Notes: generated by a model from the sequence alone, not told the origin. DNA of 64,000 nucleotides from Variovorax sp. PMC12 (GCF_003019815.1 NZ_CP027773.1:2925001-2989000), one strand, 5' to 3'; positions 15,418-25,020 are shown, counted from the first letter of the stretch. Numbers and translations are program-made.

Positions 15418-17721
15418 ATGATGAAGCCACTGTTTTCGACCGGCACCGTCGCGCTCGCCGTGCGCGTGCTGATCGCGGCCACGTTCCTGCAGGCCGCGCC
15501 CGCGGCCTTCGCGCAGGCGGGCGACGCGCCGCGCCGCGGCGAGCCGATCACGCTCAACTTCGCCAATGCCGACATCGAGGCCGTGGCCCGCACCATGGCC
15601 GTGGTCACGGGCCGCGACGTGGTGGTCGATCCGCGCGTCAAGGGCACCATGAACCTCGTCACCGACCGCGCCATCCAGCCGGCGGCTGCGTTCAACCAGT
15701 TCGCCTCGGCGCTGCGCCTGCAGGGCTTCGCGGTGGTGGAGGCCGACGGCCTCTACAAGGTGGTGCCCGAGGCCGACGCCAAGCTTCAGAGCAGCGCCGT
15801 CAACACCTCCATCGGCGCCGTCTCGTCCAGCGGCAGCAACCAGATCGTCACGCAGATCTTCCGGCTCAACTACGAGTCGCCGAACAGCCTGCTGCCGGTG
15901 CTGCGCCCGCTGATACCGCCGAACAACACCATCAACGTGAATCCGGGCAACAACTCGCTCGTGATCACCGACTACGCCGACAACATGCGCCGGCTGGCCC
16001 GCATCATCGCGTCGCTCGACGTGCCCAACGCGTCCGACGTCGAGGTCATCCAGCTCAAGCACTCGGTCGCCACCGACATGGTGCCGCTGCTCACGCGGCT
16101 GGTCGACGGCAGCGGCTCGGGCGCACCGGGCGCGGCCGCCGCCCCGGGTGCCGCCGATGCATCGTTCCGCACCACGCTGCTGGCCGATCCGCGCAGCAAT
16201 GCGCTGATCCTGCGCGCAGCCAACCCGGCGCGCGTGCAGCTGGTGCGCACGCTGGTCGAGAAGCTCGACCGGCCCGCCGCCGAAAGCAGCAACGGCGCGG
16301 CCGGCAACATCTACGTGGTCTATCTGAAGAACGCCGATGCGGTGCGCCTCGCGGCCACGCTGCGCGCGGCCATGGCCGCCAACCAGCAGTCCGGCACCCC
16401 GGGTCAGCCCGGCGCGACGGGCGGCAGCTCGGTGCCGCAGCAGAGCGCGCCGCAGGCCATGCAGGTGAACCTGAACAGCGGCGGCGGCCAGAACGGCAGC
16501 TCGCCCGCCGCCAGCGCACCGCTCAACAACGCCAACCAGCCCTCGACCGGCGGCCAGATCCAGGCCGATCCGTCGACCAATTCGCTCATCATCACCGCGC
16601 CCGAGCCGCAGTACCGCCAGATGCGCGCCGTGATCGACCGGCTCGACGGCCGCCGCGCGCAGGTCATGATCGAGGCGCTGATCGTCGAAGTGGGCGACAC
16701 CGCCGCCGCGAAGTTCGGCGTGCAGTGGCAGAGCGCGCTGGGCAACAACGCCGTGCTCGGCACCAACTCGTCGGTGGCGGGTGCCAACCTGCTGACGCTG
16801 ACGCAGGCGCTGGCCACCAAGAACCCGGCCAACCTCAACCTGACCTCGGGGCTGAACCTGGGCATTGCCGGCAAGATCGGCGGCCAGTACATCCTGGGCG
16901 CGATTGCCAGCTTCTTCGACAGCGACAAGGACTCCAACGTGCTGTCCAAGCCCAACCTGCTGACGCTGGACAACGAAGAGGCCAAGATCGTGATCGGCCA
17001 GAACGTGCCCTTCGTCACCGGCCAGTACGCGAGCACCTCGGGCTCCGTGGGCGTCAACCCGTTCACCACCGTCGAGCGCAAGGACGTCGGCCTGACGCTG
17101 CGCGTGCGCCCGACCATCAACGAGAACGGCACGGTGAAGCTGACGATCTTCCAGGAGACCTCCACGGTCGACCCGAACACCGTCAACAACCCGAACGGCC
17201 CCACCACCAGCAAGCGCTCGATCGAATCGAGCGTGCTGGTGGAAGACGGCGGCCTCGTCATGCTCGGCGGCCTGCTGTCGGACACCTACAACAACACGGT
17301 CGAGAAGGTGCCGGTGGCCGGCGACATTCCCGTGCTCGGCAACCTGTTCAAGAGCCAGGCGCGCACGCGCGAGAAGCTCAACCTCATGATGTTCCTGCGC
17401 CCGGCGGTGATGCGCGATGCCGTTTCCACCGAGGCCTTCGCCTACGACCGCTACGACGAGATCCGCGGCATGCAGCAGCGCTCGCAGCCCGACACCTCCA
17501 ACGTGATGCTGCGCGGCGTCGACGGCGCGAACGTGCTGCCCGAGCTTGCCCCGCCGGCGCGCGCGGCGGAGCCGCCCCGGCGCGTCGAGTCGCGCATCGA
17601 AGGCACCCAGCTCATTCCGCCGCCGCGCCCGGCTGCGGACAACCGCCGGCTGGCTCCGAGCCCGCTGCGCGGCACGCTGCCGCCCACGGCCGACCCCGCC
17701 ACGGCGCGCGAACTGCCCTGA
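15418..17721 (+). CDS. gspD: Type II secretion secretin (outer-membrane channel)
   Basis: Multimeric outer-membrane gate of the type II system, 767 residues. Signal peptide of about 32 residues (cleavage after AFA), N0 domain (ITLNFANADIEAVARTMAVVTGRDVVVDP), N1-N3 domains with Gly/Gln/Ser-rich loops (about 320-380) in N3, then the secretin domain (from about 420) with the signature VPVAGDIPVLGNLFK near residue 635. The C-terminal ~80 residues are Pro/Arg-rich and probably the S-domain; no gspS pilotin gene is nearby. Two ATG codons are adjacent (15418 and 15421). Confidence 0.95.
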   Translation: MMKPLFSTGTVALAVRVLIAATFLQAAPAAFAQAGDAPRRGEPITLNFANADIEAVARTMAVVTGRDVVVDPRVKGTMNLVTDRAIQPAAAFNQFASALRLQGFAVVEADGLYKVVPEADAKLQSSAVNTSIGAVSSSGSNQIVTQIFRLNYESPNSLLPVLRPLIPPNNTINVNPGNNSLVITDYADNMRRLARIIASLDVPNASDVEVIQLKHSVATDMVPLLTRLVDGSGSGAPGAAAAPGAADASFRTTLLADPRSNALILRAANPARVQLVRTLVEKLDRPAAESSNGAAGNIYVVYLKNADAVRLAATLRAAMAANQQSGTPGQPGATGGSSVPQQSAPQAMQVNLNSGGGQNGSSPAASAPLNNANQPSTGGQIQADPSTNSLIITAPEPQYRQMRAVIDRLDGRRAQVMIEALIVEVGDTAAAKFGVQWQSALGNNAVLGTNSSVAGANLLTLTQALATKNPANLNLTSGLNLGIAGKIGGQYILGAIASFFDSDKDSNVLSKPNLLTLDNEEAKIVIGQNVPFVTGQYASTSGSVGVNPFTTVERKDVGLTLRVRPTINENGTVKLTIFQETSTVDPNTVNNPNGPTTSKRSIESSVLVEDGGLVMLGGLLSDTYNNTVEKVPVAGDIPVLGNLFKSQARTREKLNLMMFLRPAVMRDAVSTEAFAYDRYDEIRGMQQRSQPDTSNVMLRGVDGANVLPELAPPARAAEPPRRVESRIEGTQLIPPPRPAADNRRLAPSPLRGTLPPTADPATARELP

Positions 17722-17779
17722 TGCCTCTACCATTCCCCGTCGCCAAGCCAAGAACGCACACGCCCCGCTGATCCCGCCC

Positions 17780-19171
17780 ATGCGCTATCCCCTGCCCTAC
17801 GCGTTCGCACGCAGCCAGCAACTCCTGCTCGAGGAGACCGACGACGGCAGCTACACGCTGTGGATGTCGAGCCATCCGGCGCGCAGCGCGGTCGGCGAGG
17901 TCTCGCGCAAGTACGGCGTGCGGACCTTCGAGGTGCTGGCCGACGGCCCGCTGGCGCAGCGCATCAGCGCGGCCTATGCGCAGGGCGAGTCGAGCGCGGC
18001 CGCGGTGGTGAGCGAGGTGCAGAACGAAGCCGACCTCTCCCGCATGATGCAGGAGCTGCCCGCGGTCGAAGACCTGCTGGCCAGCGCCGGCGACGCGCCC
18101 ATCATCCGCATGCTGAACGCGCTGCTCACGCAGGCCGCGCGCGACGGCGCCAGCGACATCCACATCGAGCCCTACGAGCGCACGTCGTCCGTGCGCTTTC
18201 GCATCGACGGCACGCTGCGCGAGGTGGTGCAGCCCAACCGCGCGCTGCACGCCGCGCTGATCTCGCGCCTGAAGATCATGGCCGACCTCGACATCTCCGA
18301 GAAGCGGCTGCCGCAGGACGGGCGCATCAGCTTGCGCATCGGCACGCGCGCGGTCGACGTGCGGGTGTCGACGCTGCCCAGCGCCCACGGCGAACGCGCC
18401 GTGCTGCGCCTGCTGGACAAGAGCGAATCGAAGCTCACGCTCGAGTCGGTGGGCATGCAGGGCGACACGCTGGAGCGCTTTGAGAAGCTCATCGCGCAGC
18501 CGCACGGCATCATCCTGGTGACCGGGCCCACGGGCTCGGGCAAGACCACCACGCTGTACGCCGCGCTGGCCCGGCTGGACGCGAGCCGCAGCAACATCAT
18601 GACGGTGGAAGACCCCATCGAATACGAGCTGCCGGGCGTGGGCCAGACGCAGATCAACGCCAAGATCGAACTCACCTTCGCGAAGGCCCTGCGCGCCATC
18701 CTGCGGCAGGACCCCGACGTGATCATGATCGGCGAAATCCGCGACTTCGAGACCGCGCAGATCGCCATCCAGGCTTCGCTCACGGGCCACCTGGTGCTGG
18801 CCACGCTGCACACGAATGATTCCGTCAGCGCCGTCACGCGCCTGACCGACATGGGCGTGGAGCCCTTCCTGCTGAGTTCGTCGCTGCTGGGCGTGCTCGC
18901 GCAGCGCCTCGTTCGCAAGGTGTGCACGGCATGCGCCGGCGCCGGCTGCGAGGTCTGCGGCCAGACCGGCTACCAGGGCCGCACCGGCATCTTCGAGCTG
19001 CTGGTGGCGGACGAGACCGTGCAAGGGCTGATCCACGGCAAGGCCGCCGAAAGCGAACTGCTGCAGGCCGGCGCGCGCGGCGGACTGCGCCTGATGCGCG
19101 AAGACGGCGAGCGGCTGGTGCAGGCCGGCATCACATCGCGCGCCGAACTGCTGCGCGTCACGCGCGACTGA
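17780..19171 (+). CDS. gspE: Type II secretion ATPase
   Basis: Cytoplasmic hexameric ATPase that drives pseudopilus assembly, 463 residues. N1E-type domain at the start, Walker A GPTGSGKTT at about 249, Asp box and Walker B region (RQDPDVIMIGEIRD), His box (TGHLVLATLHTND), and a compact tetracysteine zinc motif (CTAC-AGAG-CEVC) near 380. Start ATG 17780 begins MRYPLPYAFARSQQ, matching the family N-terminus; the longer reading frame upstream overlaps gspD and has no family sequence. gspF follows 19 bases later. Confidence 0.95.
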   Translation: MRYPLPYAFARSQQLLLEETDDGSYTLWMSSHPARSAVGEVSRKYGVRTFEVLADGPLAQRISAAYAQGESSAAAVVSEVQNEADLSRMMQELPAVEDLLASAGDAPIIRMLNALLTQAARDGASDIHIEPYERTSSVRFRIDGTLREVVQPNRALHAALISRLKIMADLDISEKRLPQDGRISLRIGTRAVDVRVSTLPSAHGERAVLRLLDKSESKLTLESVGMQGDTLERFEKLIAQPHGIILVTGPTGSGKTTTLYAALARLDASRSNIMTVEDPIEYELPGVGQTQINAKIELTFAKALRAILRQDPDVIMIGEIRDFETAQIAIQASLTGHLVLATLHTNDSVSAVTRLTDMGVEPFLLSSSLLGVLAQRLVRKVCTACAGAGCEVCGQTGYQGRTGIFELLVADETVQGLIHGKAAESELLQAGARGGLRLMREDGERLVQAGITSRAELLRVTRD

Positions 19172-19190
19172 CCAGCGCCCCGGCCGCCCC

Positions 19191-20429
19191 ATGCCCGCCT
19201 ATTCCTTCGAAGCCATCGATGCCAGCGGCCAGTCGCGCGAAGGCGTGCTGGAAGCCGACACCGCCCGCAGCGCGCGCAGCCTGCTGCGGGCGCAGGCGCT
19301 CATTCCGCTGTCGGTCAAGCCGGTCGGCAGCGACCACGTCAACGGCACCGGCCAGCGCAGCGGCATGTCGCGCTGGCTCGGCGGCGGCAAGCGGGTCTTC
19401 AACTCCACCGGCCTCGCCGTGTGGACGCGCCAGCTCGCGGGCCTCGTGTCGTCCGGCCTGCCGCTGGAACGCGCGCTCACCGCGCTCACCGATGAAGCCG
19501 AATCGGAGCCGCAACGCAACCTCGTCGCCTCGCTGCGCGCGGAAGTCAACGCGGGCTCGCCGTTCGCGCGGGCGCTGTCGGCGCACTCGCGCGAGTTCTC
19601 GCCCATCTACACGGCGGTGATCGGCGCCGGCGAGCAAAGCGGCAACCTCGGCCTGGTGCTCGACCGGTTGGCCGACGACCTCGAGGAGCGCCAGGCGCTG
19701 CAGCAGAAGCTGATCGGCGCGGCGCTGTACCCGGCCATCGTCACGCTGGTGGCGATCGTGATCGTGATCTTCCTCGTGAGCTACGTGGTGCCGCAGGTGG
19801 CGCAGGTGTTCGCGGGCACCAAGCGCTCGCTGCCGTTCCTCACCACGGTGATGCTGTCGCTGAGCGCGGGCGTGCGCAACTACGGCTGGTGGATGCTCGG
19901 TGCCGTCGTGCTGGGTGCCGTCGGCATGCGGATGGCGCTGGCGCAGGAAGCCTTCCGCCTCAAGTTCGACGCGGCCTGGCTCAGGCTGCCGCTGGTGGGC
20001 AAGCTCGCGCGCGGCTACAACGCGGCGCGCTTCGCGAGCACGCTCGCCATGCTGGCCACGGCCGGCGTGCCCATTCTTCGTGCGCTGCAAGCCGCTTCCG
20101 AAACGCTGGGCAACCGCGCGATGCGCGCCGACGCGCTCGACGCGCTGGTGCTGGTGCGCGAAGGCGCGCCGCTGGCCTCGGCGCTGGCGCAGAAAAAGCG
20201 CTTTCCGGGCCTCGTGTCGATGTTCGCGCGCCTGGGCGAGCAGACCGGCACGCTGCCGCTGATGCTGCAGCGCGCGGCCAACCAGCTCGGCGCCGAAGTG
20301 CAGCGCCGCGCGATGCACCTGGCCACCATCCTCGAGCCGCTCCTGATCGTGGCGATGGGCGGCGTGGTCATGCTGATCGTGCTCGCGGTGATGCTGCCGA
20401 TCATCCAGCTGAACCAGTTCGTCAAGTGA
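19191..20429 (+). CDS. gspF: Type II secretion inner-membrane platform protein F
   Basis: Polytopic platform protein, 412 residues, turned by GspE to add pseudopilins. Two GspF domains, each a six-helix bundle (about 75-195 and 280-400), with three membrane helices (about 175-200, 225-250 and 380-405). N-terminal MPAYSFEAIDASGQSREGVLEAD is typical. Last gene of the gsp operon; a 25-base gap precedes the nucleotidase gene, so cotranscription further downstream is possible. Confidence 0.95.
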   Translation: MPAYSFEAIDASGQSREGVLEADTARSARSLLRAQALIPLSVKPVGSDHVNGTGQRSGMSRWLGGGKRVFNSTGLAVWTRQLAGLVSSGLPLERALTALTDEAESEPQRNLVASLRAEVNAGSPFARALSAHSREFSPIYTAVIGAGEQSGNLGLVLDRLADDLEERQALQQKLIGAALYPAIVTLVAIVIVIFLVSYVVPQVAQVFAGTKRSLPFLTTVMLSLSAGVRNYGWWMLGAVVLGAVGMRMALAQEAFRLKFDAAWLRLPLVGKLARGYNAARFASTLAMLATAGVPILRALQAASETLGNRAMRADALDALVLVREGAPLASALAQKKRFPGLVSMFARLGEQTGTLPLMLQRAANQLGAEVQRRAMHLATILEPLLIVAMGGVVMLIVLAVMLPIIQLNQFVK

Positions 20430-20454
20430 CGGCCACCGCCAGGCAGGACGCAAC

Positions 20455-21354
20455 ATGCCCGTAACCCTCGAAGACAAGCTCGTGGTCGCGATCTCCTCGC
20501 GCGCCCTGTTCAACCTCGAAGAAGAAAACACGATCTTCGAGTCGGGGGACAACGAGGGCTACATGAAGCTGCAGCTCGACCGCATCGACGTGCCGGCCGC
20601 GCCCGGTATCGCGTATTCGCTGATCCGCAAGCTGCTGCGCTTCAACGACGACGGCGTGCAGCGCGTGGAGGTGGTGATCCTCTCGCGCAACGACCCGGTG
20701 TCGGGCATGCGCATCTTCAGGTCGAGCGCGGCCGCCGACATCAAGCTGCAGCGCGGCGTGTTCACGCAGGGCCGCCCGCCCTTCGGCTACCTGCGCCCGC
20801 TGCGCGCCCACCTGTTCCTGTCGGTCAACGCGCAGGACGTGCGCGAGGCGCTCAATGCCGGCTTTCCGGCCGCGCGCGTGCTGGTCGAATCGGTGAAAGC
20901 CAGCGACGCCTGGCCGAACGAAGTGCGCATTGCCTTCGACGGCGACGCCGTGCTGTTCTCCGACGAGGCCGAGCGCGTGTTCCAGGCCGAGGGCCTCGAC
21001 GCCTTCCAGGCACACGAACTCAGCAAGGCCGACCTGCCGCTGCCCGAAGGCCCGTTCAAGCCGCTGCTGATGGCGCTGCACCGGCTGCAGATGGCCGGCA
21101 ATGCGCAGATGCGCATCCGTACCGCACTGGTCACCGCACGCAGCGCCCCGGCGCACGAGCGCGCCATCCGCACGCTGATGAAGTGGAACATCCGCGTCGA
21201 CGAGGCCATGTTCCTCGGCGGCCTGCCCAAGGGCGAGTTCCTGCGCGAGTTCGAGCCCGACTTCTTCTTCGACGACCAGACGGGGCACGTCGACGCGGCC
21301 TCGCGACATGTGCCTGCCGGGCACGTGAGCAGCGGCATCAGCAACGAGCCCTGA
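20455..21354 (+). CDS. 5'-nucleotidase (cytosolic IS-type family)
   Basis: 299-residue protein of the 5'-nucleotidase family related to eukaryotic cN-I (Pfam 5-nucleotidase), which hydrolyses nucleoside monophosphates to nucleosides and phosphate in the cytosol. Recognisable family segments are LVVAISSRALFNLEEEN, VILSRNDPVSGMRIF, AHLFLSVNAQDVREAL, ALLFSDEAE-like VLFSDEAERVF and the C-terminal KWNIRVDEAMFLGGLPKGEFL with a FFFDDQTGH ending. It follows gspF closely and precedes the 8-oxoguanine deaminase by about 56 bases, which hints at joint expression in purine salvage. Substrate preference cannot be read. Confidence 0.88.
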   Translation: MPVTLEDKLVVAISSRALFNLEEENTIFESGDNEGYMKLQLDRIDVPAAPGIAYSLIRKLLRFNDDGVQRVEVVILSRNDPVSGMRIFRSSAAADIKLQRGVFTQGRPPFGYLRPLRAHLFLSVNAQDVREALNAGFPAARVLVESVKASDAWPNEVRIAFDGDAVLFSDEAERVFQAEGLDAFQAHELSKADLPLPEGPFKPLLMALHRLQMAGNAQMRIRTALVTARSAPAHERAIRTLMKWNIRVDEAMFLGGLPKGEFLREFEPDFFFDDQTGHVDAASRHVPAGHVSSGISNEP

Positions 21355-21410
21355 ACCGAGCGCCCGGCCTCGTGCTTGCCCCCGCTGCTGACCGGGGCAA
21401 GAATGCCGGC

Positions 21411-22802
21411 ATGCTGATCCTCCGACACGCCGACATCCTGGTCACCATGGACACCGAGCGGCGCGAAATCGCCGACGGCGCCGTGGTGTGCGACGGCCCC
21501 GCCATAGCCTGGACGGGTCCCACCGCCGACTTGCCCATCGCGTATCACGAGGCCCTGCGCGACGGCCGCGCCGAGGCCATCGACATGCGCGGCCACGTGG
21601 TGATGCCGGGCCTGGTCAACACGCACCATCACATGTACCAGAGCCTCACGCGCGCCGTGCCCGAGGCGCAGGACGCCGAGCTGTTCGGCTGGCTCACCAA
21701 CCTGTACCTGCTGTGGGCGCGCATCACGCCCGAGATGATCCGCGTGTCGACGCAGACCGCGATGGCCGAGCTGATGCTCTCTGGCTGCACCACCACCAGC
21801 GACCATCTCTACCTGTTCCCCAACGGCTCGCGGCTCGACGATTCGATCGAGGCGGCCGACGCCATGGGCATGCGCTTCCACGCGGCGCGCGGCAGCATGA
21901 GCGTGGGCCGCAGCGCCGGCGGCCTTCCGCCCGACGAGGTGGTCGAGACCGAGGAAGCCATCCTGCGCGACAGCGAACGCCTCATCGGCCGCTGGCACGA
22001 CGCCTCGCGCCATTCGATGCGCCGCATCGTGCTGGCGCCCTGCTCGCCGTTCTCGGTGTCGCGCGACCTGATGCGCCTGTCGGCGGAGCTGGCACGCGAG
22101 CGCGGCGTGTCGCTGCACACGCATCTGGCCGAGAACGACAACGACGTCGCCTACTCGCGCGAGAAGTTCGGCATGACACCGGCCGAGTACGCCGAAGACC
22201 TGGGCTGGGTCGGCCGAGACGTGTGGCATGCGCACTGCGTGAAGCTGGACGAGGCAGGCATCGCGCTGTTCGGCCGCACCGGCACCGGCGTGGCGCACTG
22301 CCCCTGCTCCAATATGCGGCTGGCCTCTGGCATCGCGCCCATCGGCGCCATGCGGCGCGCGGGCGTGCCCGTGGGCCTGGGCGTGGACGGCAGCGCGTCG
22401 AACGACGGCGCGCACATGCTGGGCGAGGCGCGCCAGGCCATGCTGCTGCAGCGCGTGGGTTACGGCCCGGCGGCGATGACGGCGCGCGAGGCGCTCGAGA
22501 TCGCCACGCTGGGCGGCGCGCGTGTGCTGGGGCGCGACGACATCGGTGCGATCGCGCCCGGCATGTCGGCGGACATCGTGGCCTTCGACATGCGCGGCGT
22601 CGCGCATGCGGGTGCCGGACACGACCCGGTGGCGGCGCTGGTGTTCTGCACGCCGGCATCGGTGTCGCTGAGCGTGATCGGCGGCATGGTCCGCGTCCGC
22701 GGCGGCGAATTCACCGGGATCGAACTGGCACCGCTGCTGGCAAGGCACCGCGACCTCGCACGCACGCTGTACGAAGCCGCGCGTCACCCGCACACCGCCT
22801 GA
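21411..22802 (+). CDS. 8-oxoguanine deaminase (amidohydrolase)
   Basis: Zinc amidohydrolase that deaminates the oxidised base 8-oxoguanine to urate, removing a mutagenic precursor. 463 residues, the normal length. Metal ligands are visible in NTHHHMYQSLTRA, HTHLAEND, WHAHCVK and DGSASNDGAHM; the stretches ELFGWLTNLYLLWARITPEMIRV and YSREKFGMTPAEYAEDLGWVG are nearly diagnostic of this branch as opposed to SAH or cytosine deaminases. Start ATG 21411 begins the conserved MLILRHADILVTMD. It stands next to a 5'-nucleotidase and converges on a cytochrome operon. Confidence 0.88.
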   Translation: MLILRHADILVTMDTERREIADGAVVCDGPAIAWTGPTADLPIAYHEALRDGRAEAIDMRGHVVMPGLVNTHHHMYQSLTRAVPEAQDAELFGWLTNLYLLWARITPEMIRVSTQTAMAELMLSGCTTTSDHLYLFPNGSRLDDSIEAADAMGMRFHAARGSMSVGRSAGGLPPDEVVETEEAILRDSERLIGRWHDASRHSMRRIVLAPCSPFSVSRDLMRLSAELARERGVSLHTHLAENDNDVAYSREKFGMTPAEYAEDLGWVGRDVWHAHCVKLDEAGIALFGRTGTGVAHCPCSNMRLASGIAPIGAMRRAGVPVGLGVDGSASNDGAHMLGEARQAMLLQRVGYGPAAMTAREALEIATLGGARVLGRDDIGAIAPGMSADIVAFDMRGVAHAGAGHDPVAALVFCTPASVSLSVIGGMVRVRGGEFTGIELAPLLARHRDLARTLYEAARHPHTA

Positions 22803-22814
22803 GCCGTGCGGCGC

Positions 22815-24122
22815 TCAGCGCCGCATCGTGTCGAGCTGCGTGACGGGGGCGCTGTCGTTGCCCCATGAACCACGGATGTAGGTGAGCACCGCCGCCACTT
22901 CGGCGGCATCGAGCGTCTGGCCGAACGGCGGCATGCCGTAGGGGCGCGGGTTGCCCGCCGTGGTGGGCAGGAAGCCGCCGTGCGCAATGACCTGCATCAG
23001 GTTGGTCGGCCGCGCCATGTTCACGGCGCGGTTGCCCGCAAGCGGCGGGTAGGCGCCGATGGCACCCTGGCCCTGGTCGCCGTGGCAGTAGGCGCAACGC
23101 TGGTCGTAGATCTTCGCGCCGCGCGCCATCGTGCCGGCATCATGGCGGATGGGCGCCCTGGGGCCTGCGGACGCGGCCGGCGTGGCGGCCGTGTCGGGCA
23201 GGTCTTTCAGGTAACTGGCCATTGCGCCCAGGTCCGCATCGCTCAGGTATTGCGTGCTGCGGAACACCACGTCGGCCATCGGGCCCATGACCGAGCCGCG
23301 CGGCGCGACACCGGTCTTGAGCAGCGCGACGACGTCGGCGCTCGGCCAGTCGGCCACGCCGGCTTCGTGCGGATCGGTGAGCGACGGGGCGTACCAGTTT
23401 TCCACCGCGATCAGCCCGCCCGACAGGCCACGCTTGGTTTCGGTGGCGCCCAGCGAATTGCGGCTGCCGTGGCAGGCGATGCAATGGCCCAGCCCGTCGA
23501 CCAGGTAGGCGCCGCGGTTCCACTCGGCCGGCTTGCCCGCATTGGCGACGAAGGGCTCGGGCTTGAAAGAGAGCGCACGCCACACGACCAGCGCGGCCTG
23601 CGTGTCGTACGGAAAGCGCAGCCGGTGCTCGCGGTTCTGCTCCGACGCCGGCGCCAGGCTGCGCAGGTAGGCGTAGATGGCGTCCGAATCCTCGCGCGTC
23701 ACCTTGGTGAAGTTCGGATACGGAAATGCCGGGTACAGCAGGCGCCCGTCCTTGCTGCGCCCGTTGTGCATCGCGCGCCAGAAATGCGCACTGCTCCAGC
23801 CGCCGATGCCGGTCTGCGCATCGGGCGTCAGGTTGCTCGAATAGATGGTGCCGAAAGGCGTCTCGATGGGCAGGCCGCCCGCATAGGGCCGGCCGCCGCG
23901 CGTGGTGTGGCAGCCCGCGCAATTGCCGGCCAATGCGAGGTAGCGGCCGCGCTCGACCAGCTGCGGCGTGGCGTTGAAGCTCTCGGCCTGCGCGGGCAGC
24001 GCGTCCTCGCCGCGCAGGTTCATCGCCACCAGGACGCCGGAGACCAGCGCCAGCAGCACGATCAGCGCCAGCACCACCCACACGGTGCGCCGCAGCAGGC
24101 TCCTGGGTGCTTCTTTCGTCAC
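22815..24122 (-). CDS. Membrane-anchored triheme cytochrome c
   Basis: 435-residue cytochrome with an N-terminal membrane anchor (about residues 12-35) and three c-type heme motifs: CAGCH (68-72), CIACH (middle domain) and CAYCH (C-terminal domain). The domain order matches the cytochrome subunits of membrane-bound alcohol, gluconate and nicotinate-type dehydrogenases, which pass electrons to ubiquinol oxidase or a terminal oxidase. The GTG start at 24122 overlaps the stop of the preceding cytochrome gene (GTGA). No catalytic dehydrogenase subunit is adjacent, so its electron donor is unknown. Confidence 0.85.
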   Translation of the reverse strand: MTKEAPRSLLRRTVWVVLALIVLLALVSGVLVAMNLRGEDALPAQAESFNATPQLVERGRYLALAGNCAGCHTTRGGRPYAGGLPIETPFGTIYSSNLTPDAQTGIGGWSSAHFWRAMHNGRSKDGRLLYPAFPYPNFTKVTREDSDAIYAYLRSLAPASEQNREHRLRFPYDTQAALVVWRALSFKPEPFVANAGKPAEWNRGAYLVDGLGHCIACHGSRNSLGATETKRGLSGGLIAVENWYAPSLTDPHEAGVADWPSADVVALLKTGVAPRGSVMGPMADVVFRSTQYLSDADLGAMASYLKDLPDTAATPAASAGPRAPIRHDAGTMARGAKIYDQRCAYCHGDQGQGAIGAYPPLAGNRAVNMARPTNLMQVIAHGGFLPTTAGNPRPYGMPPFGQTLDAAEVAAVLTYIRGSWGNDSAPVTQLDTMRR

Positions 24123-24835
24123 TTCGCGGTACCGCCGCAGGCGATCGGCATCGGCGCCGGCAGCGACGCAACAGCCTTGGTGTTGGCCGGCATCGGCTGC
24201 GTCGCCAGCCAGCTCGCCACCGCATTGACGTCCGAGGTCCACATGCGGCGGCCGACTTCGGCCATGCAGTCGGGCGCGATGGCATGCCGCTCGTTCGTGA
24301 GCCAGGCGCCGAGCTGCGATGCCACATAGAGCCGCGGCAGCCCCAGCAGGCCCGGGGTGGCGGGCTGCACGCCGGTCAGGGCCGCGCCGTGGCACTGCAC
24401 GCAGGCCGGGAGCCGGCGCTCGGCGTCGCCTTGCAGCGCGAGCACGCGGCCGCGCTCCAGCACTTCGGGCTTGGCGTCGCTGACTGGCGAGATCGGCGGA
24501 TAGGGCAAATCGAGCCCGGCAAAGTATTCGGCAATCTCGCGCAGGTAGGCGTCGGACATGTGCTGCACCATGTACGCCATGTCGCTGTTGGAGCGCCGCC
24601 CGTCGCGGAAGCTCACGAGCTGGTTGAAGAGGTAGCCGGCCGGCTTGCCCGCCAGGCGCGGAAAGTAGCCGGCATTGGTGGTCGCGCCTTCGCGGCCGTG
24701 GCAGGCGATGCATGCGGCCACGCGCTGCTCGATGGTGTCGGGCACGGCGGCGGGCGTCGCGGCACCTGCAGTCCCGGCCAGGCCGGACACCACGAGCAGC
24801 AGCGCGGTCGCGGCGAATCGGAGGCCGGCCTTCAT
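24119..24835 (-). CDS. Diheme cytochrome c4-like protein
   Basis: 238-residue periplasmic protein with a cleavable signal peptide (about 25 residues) and two heme-binding motifs, CIACH at 42-46 and CVQCH at 145-149, arranged as two c4-type domains (FPRLAGKPAGYLFNQLVSFRDGRR is typical of c4). Probably shuttles electrons to or from the triheme partner encoded directly downstream, with which it overlaps by four bases. The start ATG 24835 overlaps the stop of the DUF2970 gene, so all three genes form a translationally coupled unit. Confidence 0.85.
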   Translation of the reverse strand: MKAGLRFAATALLLVVSGLAGTAGAATPAAVPDTIEQRVAACIACHGREGATTNAGYFPRLAGKPAGYLFNQLVSFRDGRRSNSDMAYMVQHMSDAYLREIAEYFAGLDLPYPPISPVSDAKPEVLERGRVLALQGDAERRLPACVQCHGAALTGVQPATPGLLGLPRLYVASQLGAWLTNERHAIAPDCMAEVGRRMWTSDVNAVASWLATQPMPANTKAVASLPAPMPIACGGTAK

Positions 24836-25020
24836 GCGCCGGCTGCGAAGTGCGCCAGGGCCAGCAGCCCGGCGATCAACAGCAGCACCAGGACCAGCGC
24901 CACGCCGATGAGCGGCAGGATGCCGACCTGCGCGGTCCGCTTGTCGGCATCGGCACGGCGGCCGCCCAGCCCGATGAAACTCCAGAGAACGGCGCGCACC
25001 GCGCCCAACAGATTCGACAT
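24832..25020 (-). CDS. DUF2970 small membrane protein
   Basis: 62-residue protein with the DUF2970 pattern: a short amphipathic N-terminus (LLGAVRAVLWSFIGLGGRR), a charged middle and one C-terminal membrane helix (about 36-58). Start ATG 25020. In many beta-proteobacteria DUF2970 genes precede cytochrome oxidase assembly genes, so a role near respiratory complexes is plausible, but function is unknown. It overlaps the cytochrome c4-like gene by ATGA. Confidence 0.75.
   Translation of the reverse strand: MSNLLGAVRAVLWSFIGLGGRRADADKRTAQVGILPLIGVALVLVLLLIAGLLALAHFAAGA

Noticed and set aside
15196..17781. Very long open frame (about 860 codons) antisense to gspD
   Set aside because: The composition is Arg/His/Val/Gly-rich low-complexity typical of the reverse frame of a high-GC gene; gspD on the plus strand has full family motifs.
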